From Nymphaea colorata (Eukaryota > Streptophyta > Magnoliopsida > Nymphaeales > Nymphaeaceae): 64,000 nucleotides of DNA. Shown one piece after another: positions 34,738 to 46,740 of this stretch (position 1 is the stretch's first letter; the number at the start of each line of letters is the position of its first letter). Below the pieces are notes generated by a model, which ran no database searches, was not told where the DNA came from, and saw only the letters and a program-made list of their open reading frames with translations. Both the position numbers and the translations under genes were made by a program. The DNA is taken from assembly GCF_008831285.2 (NCBI RefSeq), contig NC_045150.1:3920001-3984000 (forward strand). Reading direction: 5' to 3'.

Positions 34738-34868
34738 TGGGGACCCGGGTGGAGTACGGTGCACCCATATAGTAGAATATCGTGATCCCACCTTTTACAG
34801 TTCAAACAAGCAACATACCCTCTATGTGCACATCTGCTCTACCAGTTATGCTATGCTGCTTGAGTCGA
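34738..34868 (-). mobile_element. tRNA-derived SINE-like fragment
   Basis: On the minus strand TAGCATAACTGG (11/12 to the pol III A box TRGCNNAGYNGG) is followed about 45 nt later by TTGTTTGAACT, a weak B box. The remainder (GGGATCACGATATTC...ACCCGGGTCCCC) has no tRNA fold that I can complete. No target duplication was identified. Confidence 0.4.
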
Positions 34869-35335
34869 GTATATTTGTCTCCTTTGTGGACCAAAAGAGA
34901 TGGAAACAAGAAGCAAGGACATTGTAAATGAAGAGAACTAAGCTTACTTGATTAAGATAGGAGCAATCACATTTTAATTACTTTAAATGGGTTGATAAAT
35001 AATATCAGTGGAGCGAGATCAGATAAACAAAGAAAACTACGTAAGTTTTTAGCAAAAGGGGGAGGTGAAGAAGGAGCAACTTTAGGGGCATAGAAGCACA
35101 TGGCAAAAGAAGTCATCATCATGTTGCATTTTCCTCGGGTTTTGAGAAGCCTAGAACTAAAATCATAACTTTTCACTCTGACCTTAAATCCGACCTTCTG
35201 TCAATTTAAAAAGTAAAAAAAAAAAACATATCTCAAGTGTGGATTATAGAATCCTTAGTACTCACATCACCTGATCTATAGATTTCAAATCTGGAATAAT
35301 CAAATGCCCCCTTATCTGAGGGTGCATCAAAAGGA
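34869..35335. other. Intergenic sequence, nothing assigned
   Basis: No gene or terminal repeat is supported. Frame 35176-34967 (-) has no motif. Confidence 0.35.
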
Positions 35336-36640
35336 CCTACCGCATCAGCTGCAACGAGGAGCTAAAACGACCTAGAAATCACTACATGAGCACAAATCTT
35401 CATAACAGCAGCTAGAAACTCAGAGAATTCATGTCTGCATCTGCACTCGATCTGGACAAAGCGCCACACAGAGATCTTTATGACCGCACAAGCAATACCG
35501 GCTTCAGCTTTCGTCTTCTCATAATCAAGATAAGAACGATATAAACACCGAAGACCCACAAAAAAGTCTAGCAGAAAAGGAAGACCGGAAGCCAAAAGGC
35601 CAGAGCAAACGTGTGAGTGCTGATTAGGTGAGGAACACACCCAACCGATTATCATAAGCTCATTGTAGATGCCATGATGGACGCGATGAATGGCACTTTA
35701 ACAACTATGCCTTTCTTGAGGATGGTGACACTTTTGAAAGTGGCCATTCGAGGATGCTGACTCTGACCTTTGAACAGCCGATCTCTGTCCATTCTTTAGA
35801 ACCTCAGTTGCATTGAAGATACCGTAAGACCACTCAGGTCCCAACGTAGATCTACACCCTGTGGACAAGAAGAAAGAACGGGCTGCGGCCTTTCACTCGG
35901 GTAGTAGGATTTCATCTTGCATTTATGAATTAACTACACTGCTCCAGAATGGACAACGGTCGGCTGTTCAAAAATGCCTCCTGCTTCCATAAAAGATTGC
36001 TGGGGAAAGCCATGGCTGTGAAAAATTGAAGTGACGTTCATCACCTCCATCAAGGCATCCGTCATGAGATGATGATAATCCGTTAGATGTGTCCCATCAC
36101 CCATTTGGTATGGCCTTTTTGTTTCTGGTCTAACTTTTCCGCTACAGGTCTTTCCTTGTGTTTATATCTTTCTTACCTCGATTATGAGAAGACAAAAGCT
36201 GAATCACACCTTGCTCATGTCCTCACAGGGCTCCCAGTGTGGCGCTTTGTCTAGATCGAGTGCACGGAATCAACCATAGATTCTCTCTAGTTTCTACATG
36301 CTGATACCGAGATTTTATTGGTTGGCCTGAGTGCAAACTGTCAAGGTGTCGTCAGTTTATGTCGTCAGTTTATTTCTGTAGATGTTACTTCTCTCGACTG
36401 CAAAGAGTCTGAGACATTCCAGTTGAATAGTGTACCAAATGACCACTTGAGTACAAAAGCAGTTTTAGACCTTGGGGACAGAGCAGGAGGGAGGGCTTCT
36501 GCCACTCACTTCGCCAGTAGATTCCTTCCTGCTCCCACCCAATGCAGAGATTTCTGCTCATGTTCATGTAGTGATTTCAAGGTCGTTTTAGTTCCTCATT
36601 GCAGATGATGCGGTAGGTCCTGTTCATGACGTAGTCGCCT
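35335..36640. repeat. Large imperfect inverted repeat (decayed element in two orientations)
   Basis: The reverse complement of 35450-35545 (TTGATTATGAGAAGACGAAAG, GTGTGGCGCTTTGTCCAGAT) matches 36150-36255. The reverse complement of 35335-35410 (CATGTAGTGATTTCTAGGTC, GCTGATGCGGTAGGTCCT) matches 36560-36625. The right arm holds about 250 bp more between these blocks. The frame 35655-35362 (-) reads DYEKTKAEAGIACAVIKISV, a coding-looking stretch that I cannot assign. Confidence 0.7.
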
Positions 36641-36869
36641 AAAGGTGACATGATCACGACTTGTTTTTGCCATGTCCCCCATCTATGCTCCTCAATTTGC
36701 TTCTTCATCCCCTCCTCTTCTTCTTACACTCACCTAGTTTTCTTTGTTTCTTTGGTCTCGCTCCACCCATATTATTTGAAAAACCAATCAGAGTAATTAA
36801 AATTTGCTTGTTCCTATCTTAATCAAGTAAACTTATTTGTGATTTCATTTATGATGTCGTTACTTCTTG

Positions 36870-36909
<40 letters not shown>

Positions 36910-37179
36910 TCAATATTTTGATACAAGAGGAAATTGGTTTGCCGAAAATTACAGTACTTGATTGGAGGACTCACAGTGGTAAAACTAGGGCAAGCAAAAG
37001 GTGAAAAGGAAATGTAAATGTCAGGTTAAATTTGAATCTCTGATTTTCAATCTAGTACTGGCTGGCTGGGTACTGAATTAGCTGGTTGGAAAGAAAATCG
37101 CTAATTTACTAAAGGAAAGCAACAATGGAAAATAATCCTTACTAAATGTTAAAAGGTAAGTTATCAACTCAAAGTGGAG
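36640..37179. other. AT-rich sequence with (TA)n microsatellite
   Basis: The microsatellite is at 36872-36905. Nothing else is recognised. Confidence 0.5.
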
Positions 37180-37321
37180 CCAATGGCCATGTTCTTGTGT
37201 TCGTTGAAAGGAGAGACGGTTGGCATCTCCCCTCACAGGGACGGGAATAGGTTTCGAGCTTTCCGTTACCACATATGGTTAAGGCTACCCGTTTAGGCGG
37301 ATCTTGCCAATGGCCATGTTC
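37180..37321 (-). mobile_element. SINE-like insertion flanked by perfect 15-bp target-site duplications
   Basis: CCAATGGCCATGTTC occurs at 37180-37194 and again at 37307-37321 and brackets a 112-bp body. On the minus strand the body includes AAGCTCGAAACC (B-box-like) preceded by a degenerate A-box-like GGTAGCCTTAACC. A long direct repeat around a tRNA-like body is the hallmark of LINE-driven retroposition. It may be a full short SINE or a 5'-truncated one. Confidence 0.6.
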
Positions 37322-39975
37322 AATATATGTAACACTTTTTGGTTCAAAAAAACCTACCAAAATCCATTTCATGAGAAACATTGGTTTGAGCGCTGACTAC
37401 ACAAAGTCTCACATGTACTACTCATGTGGACATGACATGCTAATATATATATAATCGATTAAAGGTGTAAATGCTTACGCGACATCATCCTATCAAGGTA
37501 GTTGCTTTCTTTTATCAAACGAAGGACTCGATCCTGTTTCAAACAATATCTTCCTGAAGCAAACTTGGACTTGTCGACACCAAGATTTGGGTGGCCACAT
37601 GCCCTGCGGTCTACAACTGACAAGCTCTTATATATTTTTATATATCCATGTGTGTGTGTGTGTGAAAGTTGGTAAAAACCAGACCACTTACCTAGGTAAG
37701 TGGCGAAAACCAGACCTATTGAAATTAATTATTAAGAATCTTCCTTTGAAATCTAACCTCATAAATATGATCTTAAGAGTTATTTGATGAGAAATATATA
37801 TTAAGTTAGTTTTTTTTTAAACTTAAATAATGTTTCTTTAATAGTATAAAAATGAACGGCTTTTATAACTCAAAATTTTGGTAGCATAAAGATCAATGCA
37901 AAAATGACTTGAACTAAAGCATGATTTATATTAAATTAGTTTTATAAACACATTAGACGGTCCATATTTTTTCAAAACACTTTTTGATATGAAGTTAAGA
38001 GGTCTGGTTTTTATCCCTTACGCATATCTGTAGAAATGGTAGGTGTGAGACCCCTAATAATTTGTCTTTGCTGTTGATTATAACAAAATGGATGACTGAC
38101 ATATATAAATTTTTAGAACCAACTCATGCCTACCCATATATGTGTGTGTGTGTGTGTGTGTGTTCATGTGAGCTTGTGGGTTGTAGAAAGCAGGGCATGT
38201 AGCTAAATAACCATAAAATGAGTTGGAGGGTACTTTATTGCATGGGGAGCTTGAAGGAAGACTGCTAGGAGGAAGGGAGAGTAGGTAAGGATGCTTAGGT
38301 AATGCTTAAAAAACTTGACATTTCAATTTTGGGCCTTTCAATTCCCACATAAATTCTTTACTGTAACATCTCACTGCTCATGGATTGAACCTAAAGACCG
38401 TCAAGTCAAAAGGTTCAATGTGTGTTTCTTTGCATAAACCGATAGTAGAATGCATGCCCCATCTTTCTTATCCCAAACAAATGGTTTGATTCAACTAATC
38501 TTTCCACCCTTGCTTGCTTTTTCACCAACTTGTCTAGATTGGCATTGGGTTAAACTGGAACGGATGGCCCTTATAGATGGCAATGGACAAAATCAACTGA
38601 CAAACCAGTTCTAAGTTCTTTGCGACACAGCATTCACTACTTAATTTAGATGGGAGGATTCAAATCGGCTGGATGTTGGGTGTTGTGGAATAGTTAAAAC
38701 TAAAAAAAAAAAAAGAATGCCGCTAAAAGCACTATAAATCATTGCTAAAGCACCACAAACAGTATTTTTTTCTATTTGTCATTGTTAATGCTCATATGGT
38801 GACTGTATTTTAGTGGTAAACTTTTATTTTTAGCCATCCGACAGCATTGGGCATCCAGTAGATTTGAACTCTCACTTTACAACTTACTTATATCAACCTT
38901 TAAAATATGGAAAGAAAGAAAGACTCACTTTACAACTTATATCAACCTTAAAAATATGAAGAGAGAGAAGCAAAGATCATTTGGTGGGCCGGCATATGTG
39001 AATGAAGAATTTCAGACATTATGACTGTCTTAATACAAATATCCGCTTAAGTGATTGCATTTTGGATATTACGTCATTTTATGTGGTATGAGATATTTTA
39101 TAATGTATAGATACCTATACGTAATTACGGACTCTTTGATGAGTTGAATCTGTAATTATTCTTAATATAAAAGGGTAGTGGTCCTTGGGGTCGTGCAACG
39201 GTTGCTTGAAACATTCGTTTCTAGGGTTGTCTCTTCCTCATCTGAGAGAGACCGCACGTGCACCACACAGACCCAGAAGATCCTACTGCGATTCACCGTC
39301 CGTGCAGTTCAGATGGATTCAGGTATGCTTCTGCTTAAGTTAAGGTTTTGATTCAATGATTTAGCATAAACATGATCCTGTTTAGGGTATATTGTTTTTG
39401 TGTATGCATGAGGAAAATCTTCCATCAAGAGAAAGAGACAATGTTTTACTGTTGAAGGACATAATGAACTTAAAACAAAAAAACAAAGATAAACTAGCAA
39501 TAGCAAATCGGTGGTAGAAGCCCCGTTGGGTCTGGTGTGCTTGTAGTCACAGGTTAGAGGCAAAGATAAAGCACGTAAAGAATGTCAGGAACCTTTATCG
39601 ACATATAGAGCAGATGACACTCATGTTTTCACTTACGAAAGTGTAAGGTCAGTAAAAATTTGATTTTTACTGTTGTGAAATGTATCCTTTAGTGACTCTA
39701 ACCTTTCTTCAGTGAAATTTTTATACTTTCAACATGATTGTCAGTGAAAACTGGGTTGTGATGCAAATGGCAACCTATGGCAGTGAATTTGATCACCGCC
39801 GTAGGCTTCTTAAACTAAAAAAAACTTGGAGAGCTTGAATCTAACAGCTATAAGAAAAATGAGAAACAAGAAAAGAAAAACATGAGCTGGAACAAACGAA
39901 CTAGGAGTGAGGTTTTCTTTTCTTTGTTATCTCAAATATGATGCTAAATCTCTCTTTTTCAAGCTGCCTATAAGT
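37322..39975. other. Intergenic sequence with microsatellites; one isolated start-codon/donor site
   Basis: (GT)n runs occur near 37650 and 38141-38162. At 39313 an ATGGATTCAG followed by GTATGC lies after a leader-like stretch, but no second exon could be found. 38880-38950 contains a duplicated ACTCACTTTACAACTTA. No gene is called. Confidence 0.35.
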
Positions 39976-39979
39976 CGAG

Positions 39980-40235
39980 GTCGTTTGAAGTTGCAAGAAT
40001 GCCTGTTCCATTTTTCGTGCAGGCAATGCAAACATCAAACACGGAACAGGCGGATAGGCTGGATGTGGAACGGAGGGTATAAAAGCTGGACAAAAAGGAC
40101 GTGGTATTCTATCTCTAAACCATCAAACAATGGACAGAAAACACCATAAATATGACAGACAAACCAGTGGTGTGGTGTGGTAGACAGGTGTCCTACCTCT
40201 TCTGTTCAGTGGAACAGTTATCAAACAACCTTTCA
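39980..40235. mobile_element. Possible Harbinger-type (Tourist-like) MITE
   Basis: The left end GAGGTCGTTTGAAGTTGC resembles the Harbinger terminus at 54423 (GAGGTCGTTTGATTGC). The right end, read on the opposite strand, is GGTTGTTTGATAACTG. An internal GCCTGTTCC/GGAACAGGC hairpin lies at about 40002-40055. A clear TTA/TAA duplication was not confirmed. Confidence 0.35.
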
Positions 40236-40239
40236 GTGT

Positions 40240-41645
40240 ATTTAGTCACTTTATCTCATTATGTTGGTAAGTATTTTTAGAGTATGCTAATAATTGCCTA
40301 GGCTGATCGAAACCCTTTTAGTATGGGACCCACAAGGTAAACAATGTGAAACCATTCAAAAATGAAAATTTGAGATCTTCAATGTGTATCCAAAACCTCA
40401 GATTTCAGGTTCCAGTTTTTTAGGGGAAGGGTCTGACCTCTGGGATAAAGAAACACCCCACTTAGGTTGTGTCTGTCTCACCCCATATCCCAGATCCGCG
40501 TCGAACTGACATTGTAGGATCTCAAATCTATGGATTTAAGGTCGGACCGTCTTGTCATCTAACCTTAAATCCATGGTTTTTAACATATAACATGAATTTA
40601 AAATCCATGGTACTGAGATCTTCAGTTTGTTTAAATTGAAAATCTCACAAAATGCACCTTTTTATGTAGCATCGGATTTAAGATCGGAGACTATCAAATG
40701 CAACTTAAAATAACAAACTACTGACCAGCAGCTTATGCTTCAGCTATTTAATTACATTCGAATATAGCTGGGCATTAGGTTAGGCATGAGTTGTAAAAAT
40801 AACCTTATAAACAAGATTAGCAGAAAATTTAGCGGGCAAAGGCAGACTGGGACATGAGGCTCACCAGTGCCTCGGCAAATGTTCTTATGTATACAAGGAT
40901 TTCAAAGGTTGCATTCGAGCCCAACAAGGCATCAGGATTTCTGGACAAGTTATGACGGGTCTGGCACCGAACCTTACAAGCAAATCTCCATTTGAGAAAT
41001 GAGGAGTTTAATATTGGTGTAAGGGTCTGCCCTAATAAAACTTTGGTGCACTTATTTTGTTTTTAATGCATTTTTACATATTTTTGTTCTTGTTTTAATT
41101 TTTAATATCTTCTGCTGGGGTTTCACTTTGCTGCTTAGATCATATATTTACTCGAGAAATGTAAACCCTTTGGATTAGTGATGTCAATAATTCTGACAAG
41201 AATTCAATATCTAATTGAACCGGTTCTAAAAATTGGATATGGAAAAAGATTTAACATCATACTAAAAAATCTATTTAAATTTGGATTTTAGGAAATGACA
41301 TCCAATAGAATTTATATTTAAATAAATAATACACCAGGTTTGGACCAGATTTAATTTAAATAATATCCCATTTCTAATGTCCATATTTGAAAGTCCGTTA
41401 GAAGCATATCATAATGTTGTTTGTATTTAATTTTAGACTTTTCATCGTTTGTATTAAAACCTAAAATCAAATCTGAAAAAGTGGATACAGTGAAGAGTAC
41501 ATAGGATTTAAATTCAGCCTAAAGTTATACCCAAGGTATGATAGAACATCATATCTCTGAGCAGATTTGATATCAGCTCTGAGATCCCAGGCTATCAAAC
41601 ACGTTGTTCAGGTACTTTTAAATCCGAACAAGTTTTCTTACATGT
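40240..41645. other. Intergenic sequence, nothing assigned
   Basis: AT-rich. Several short words resemble 17950-18150 (CACTTTATCTCATT, AATGAAAATTTGAGATC), so part of it may be another dispersed repeat. No gene is seen. Confidence 0.35.
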
Positions 41646-41654
41646 GCTCAATTA

Positions 41655-41860
41655 TATTAGGGGTGGGTATCGGGCCGGGCCGGGCCGGCCCGACCCGTTT
41701 AGACCCGGCCCGGGTCGGCCCGTCGGGCCCAAACCTGGGCCCGGGCCCGGCCTGATAATATTGATAGGCCGGGTACTGGGCCAGGTCCACCATACCAAGG
41801 CCCAGCCCGGCCCATTTTGCCGGGCCCTCGGGCCCAGTCGGGCCTTGAAAAAAATGCGAT
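41655..41860. mobile_element. hAT-like GGGCCGGG-rich terminal repeat patch
   Basis: It starts AGGGGTGGGTATCGGGCCGG and is packed with GGCCCGG/CCGGGCC words up to CAGTCGGGCCTTG. This is the sequence style of plant hAT subterminal regions and is like 16858-17225. No transposase is present nearby. Frames across it (Gly/Pro/Arg) are composition artefacts. Confidence 0.45.
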
Positions 41861-41990
41861 ATCAAGCCAACTTATTGGTTTTTCATAAACAGCAATATCA
41901 AGCCAACTTACTGGTTTTTCATAAACAGCAATATCAAGCCAACTTACTAGGCCTGGTCAAACGAACCTGCGACGGTGGGCGGTCTAGCCA
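41860..41990. repeat. 36-bp tandem repeat, about three copies
   Basis: The unit ATATCAAGCCAACTTACTGG followed by TTTTTCATAAACAGCA recurs three times head to tail. GCCAACTTACTGGTTTTTCA recurs once more at 41988-42007. Confidence 0.85.
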
Positions 41991-42009
41991 ACTTACTGGT
42001 TTTTCAATT

Positions 42010-43090
42010 TTTTGACCAGGTTAATGATGAATCACTGAATCAGAAAGTTCTCAAACACTAATGGGATGTAAAAATCAGACAATTAGTGTGCTAACCTTAA
42101 GAAAGCAGACATCATTTTAGGAAATAGAGTTTCACCAGCTTCGCAATTCATCATAGATTTCAAATAGTATTTCAAGAACCATGTTTTTCATGACACAACC
42201 ATCTTTTCAATAGCATAATTACAGATTAAATGAGGTAGAAGGGAACAAGGAATTTCACTCAGGGCAGCAGAAACCTTTGGGACAAGCAATCTTTCTTCTA
42301 GCCACACTCAAAAGCTAGAACATTATGAATCCAAGAATACTGATCGTTTCCAAATTGGAGGGTCAACTTTAAAAGATGGAACAAATAAGCATAAAACTGC
42401 ATATAGCAGTTGGATGTCAAATGTAAGCCAACATGAACCTACATAGTGAGAAAACGAAAATTGTCCCCATCATCATATTCAACACTCTGACAAGTCAAGA
42501 GCCAACTAACAGAAAACAGGATGTTCAGCTTAATCACAGAGTCAGATAAAAAGCAGTGAAATAAATGGAATCACTTCTGACAACTAAATACAAAGAAAAG
42601 ATCCCACTCTGGTACATATGGGTCTGTTTGTGCCTACATTTAAAAGATACTATTAGCATCCCCTTGTTTTATTATGGAATATTTACGGTGGTATTTAACG
42701 TAATTAGGTGTCTGGCCGGCCCAAGGTTTACAGTTTAAGCAAAGTGTGACTTTCGTCAACAATAGAAAAGTTTTATTTTCTTAAATTTCAAAAATGTAAG
42801 GTGGGAAAGAATCTCAATGAATCCTATAATAGTCAGAAGGCATTTTGATAATTTGACCCTATTCCTTTTATTCCTAGAATATAAGCTGGCCTCCTCCATT
42901 TCATCCTCTTTCTTCTTCTGATCATATACTTTTGGTGAACTCTTCTCCCATGTGCTCATTTCTATCCTGTTCAGATCATACAACAAACATCAGGAAATTC
43001 GCGTTTGCCAGGATCTCACTAATTCTCTTATTTTCGTATGAACTAGTTCACGAAAGCATGGTCATGTTTGCCTATATTTTCATCTGAAAT
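42010..43090. other. Intergenic sequence, nothing assigned
   Basis: No gene, terminal repeat or RNA structure is supported. Confidence 0.35.
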
Positions 43091-43740
43091 CTCCAACTCA
43101 ACTATTGCATTTAATGATAATAAAGAAGAAGTTTAACAGCTCAAGGAGCAATATTGGACGTATGACTACTATATAATGAAATGCTCCCCATCATCAATCC
43201 TATGGATGAGTGAGAGGGTTAGCCCACCACTTGGGTGTGAACTGGAAGCTCGCACTTTCTCCTCGCACGTATGACCTACTCCCCATGTTATTGAACTGTG
43301 TCAGTGTTAGGTGTTGAGATCTCCACATGTTTCAACTTGCACGTATGACCTCTTTGAGCTATACCCCTCTATCATGCCCCAAGTCCACCCATTTGAGCTA
43401 TACCCCTCGAAACTGCCCATTATCAATCCTAAGGTCAACGGTTGTGGCCTTCTGAGGCAGTTTAAACATAACTTAACCATGTTTAATTGTTTCTCCTTCA
43501 TGTTCATTATTTTTTTAACATGGTATCAAAGCAAATTTGATTTTTTAAAGAGATCTTAGCCAAGGATGACCTGCAGGAAATCATGGATACAAGAGCAACC
43601 AGTCTTATCTTCTTTTTCTCCTTCTTCAAGGGTAGACAGCTTTTCCGATGTGCTTGAGATTCAATCTTAACCGTCCGTTGAGTTTAATTTCTGTTTCATG
43701 ATTAGGCTTTGAGACTCAAATGATGCCAGGGTTTAAGTGG
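43090..43740 (+). mobile_element. LTR-like remnant with tRNA-Met-type primer binding site (copy d)
   Basis: An LTR-like segment ends ...TTTTTTTAACA at 43520 and is followed directly by TGGTATCAAAGC (43521-43532), 11/12 to the plant copia primer site TGGTATCAGAGC. Downstream come AGCCAAGGATG and the family's shared CTTGAGATTCAATCT...GTTTAATTTCTG block. No gag or pol frame follows, so this is a truncated or TRIM-like non-autonomous element. Confidence 0.6.
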
Positions 43741-43759
43741 CCCCCACCTTAAATTTTCA

Positions 43760-43823
<64 letters not shown>

Positions 43824-43925
43824 TAGAAAAATGCGTTTAGCCTATATAAAGATCTTGGAAAATTATACTTTGATATCAAAATTTTGAAACTATAATTAGA
43901 TCTCCTTAATTAAAAAATTATTTTC
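43735..43925. mobile_element. MITE-like element, copy 3, with (TA)n core
   Basis: AAGTGGCCCCCACCTTAAAT, then (AT)n at 43763-43818, then AAAATTTTGAAACTATAATT resemble the copies at 17660, 20590 and 45290. Confidence 0.4.
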
Positions 43926-44700
43926 TCCTTGTTGGTAGGTGGAAGCTTCACCGCATGCCATTGGTTTGGTTTTCAATGACTTATATAACAAGAAGAGGAA
44001 AGAAGAAAAGGAGGAACCCCATGCAAAATCCTAATCTAAAGGTTCCTCTCATGGCGACCATTTGCACAGAATTCGTTTCATCCATGCACTGTGCAGAGCA
44101 GAAATGAAGGTGTCAAAAATGGAAGAAGAAGAAAAACAATCAAAGTTGAGAAAATCCACAAGAAAATGGGAAGAAAAAGAAGAAACAAATCAAAGTCATC
44201 CAAAAATCTACAAGAAGAAAAATTCTCTTTCCTGTTTTCTGTTTGTCGCAGGACAAGAACACATGACAAGGTTGTCATGGTGAATCATGCGCTTAATTGC
44301 TTGTGGATTTTGGTGTCTTCAATTTGTTTCTTCTTCTTTTCAACCTTTTATGGCAAATTTTCTCAACTCTGATTTGTTTCTTCTTCTTCTTCCTCTTCTT
44401 CTTTTCAATATTTTCTGGCGGAGTTTCTCAACTCTGATTTGTTTCTTCTTCTTCTTCTTCCATTTCGGACACCTTCCTTTTCACTCTGCAAAGTGCACTA
44501 TTGAAATGAATTCTTCTTTGTGCGGATGGTCACCATGAAAGTAACTACTTGATTAGGATTTTGGATGGGTCTTTTTTCTTTCTCTTTTTGTTCCTCTTCT
44601 TGTTTTATAAGTCGACTGAAAACCAAAACAATGGCATATCGTCGGGCAGGTTGAGTAGAACATCCATTCATTGTCATTATATATTAAATTAGGGTTGTTC
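43926..44700. other. Non-coding stretch with ~65-bp CTT-rich tandem units
   Basis: TCTGATTTGTTTCTTCTTCT preceded by TTCTCAA recurs at about 44365 and 44430, with a weaker copy at 44315. The Lys/Glu-rich frames 44062-44283 and 44091-44372 (+) overlap in different registers and show no domain. Confidence 0.45.
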
Positions 44701-45285
<585 letters not shown>

Positions 45286-45287
45286 TT

Positions 45288-45452
45288 TTAAGGGGCGGAG
45301 CAAGGGGATGCAGCAGGGTTCTTGACACCCCTTAAAATAAAAAAAAAATCATGTAAATTGTATATAATTTTAAAAAATTATATTACAGCCATTGTTAAAA
45401 TTTTGAAGTTACTCCTTTCATATAAAGTTTCTGGCTCTGCCCCCGAAGGTGA
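45288..45452. mobile_element. MITE-like element, copy 4 (best ends)
   Basis: It starts AAGGGGCGGAGCAAGGGG and ends TTCTGGCTCTGCCCCCGAAG. The ends are imperfect inverted repeats (GGGGCGGAGC against GGGGGCAGAGCC), with an AT-rich core. Length is about 160 bp and it is non-coding. Confidence 0.55.
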
Positions 45453-46740
45453 GGACGGGAAGGTCTGGTTAATTAGTGGCAAGTGCTATCTGTAAACTTA
45501 CATAAGCTGCTGAGTTTATGTGACAATTTTGGTTTAGAAACTTACCAAAGTCCATTTTTCATGAGAGACTTATGTAGAATGAGTAGTGTGAGACCTAATT
45601 TATTCATCCTTTTCCATTTTTGATTTCTTATGTTCCTGATTTACATCGTTATGCTTTCGTTCTTAATCAAGTTGTTGTTTAATTACAAACACTATACAAT
45701 AATCGGAAGTAACATAGTTAAGAACAAGATGAACATCAATATTCGAAATAGAAATATGAGCTAATGACAAAGTTTTAAGCAGGTCTACACTTTGCAGTAG
45801 TTTAATCACATCCATGAAATATCCTTATGTGCGGTTCTCATTGCAAGTAGAGTGTCTACACATTCTTCGTTCTTGTTTCTGACAAAAAGGCATGGTTAAA
45901 TCGGCTGGGGTGCTTTTTTTAAGTAAGACATGCCTTCCATTCTGGCTTATCGATGGAGGGTAGCAGATTGACTGTTCTCCGAACCAACCTTCAGTAGATT
46001 AATATTGTAAATTTCTGTTAGATTTAATGGTCTTACCTCATCTTGTATAGCTATTTTTGTAATTTTTTTTTCTCAATAAAAGATGGGTGGTCTATCCTCC
46101 AGCATGGTTTGTTTAGAAAGTGGAGGGTCTACAGGGCATGGCATAGTAATGCAAATAGGACAACAAAATCTGCTAATAGTAATTCAAGAAGAGAGACTGG
46201 AAGGGCACAACTTATAACTAAGTCAATAAAACTGCTATCCTAAAAAAAAAAGGACAAAGTAAATCTAAATCTCGCACTAGTTGATAAAGAAAAATGTTGT
46301 AGGAACAATATTAGGTCATCAAATTACTAGAAGTAATGGGAGCTACAAACTTTCATAGCTGTAATACTATAATTGAACAATGTGTGTCTGTATACACACA
46401 CACACACACATTGTTACTGCCGGCTGTTCATTATTGATTTGCTACATGCAACTCTTGTTGCCCTGCTTCCCTCTCTCTCTTCCTAGGTTGAGGGTTGTTA
46501 GTTGTTGGCTAATGAGATACCATTTTCGCCACCCCCCACCCTCTTCATCTTCCTCCTCGTCTCTCTCTTTCTCTCATGTTTTCTTTCCCTTTTTAGTTGT
46601 TTAGACAGACAACAACAAATTAAACTATTGGTGACGGTCTTTGCTACTAACTCTTTTGCCATCGCCAATAATCTTATTAGGAACGGTCGAACCCTAGTGC
46701 TTAAGAAATGGCTGCTGTTTCCCTTTATAGCAATGCAATA
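45453..46740. other. Intergenic sequence, nothing assigned
   Basis: It has a short (AC)n at 46395-46410. The frames at 46498-46963 run into the satellite and lack motifs. Confidence 0.35.

Noticed and set aside
39300-39330. Possible first coding exon (ATGGATTCAG followed by GTATGC)
   Set aside because: No convincing second exon or reading frame in the following kilobases.
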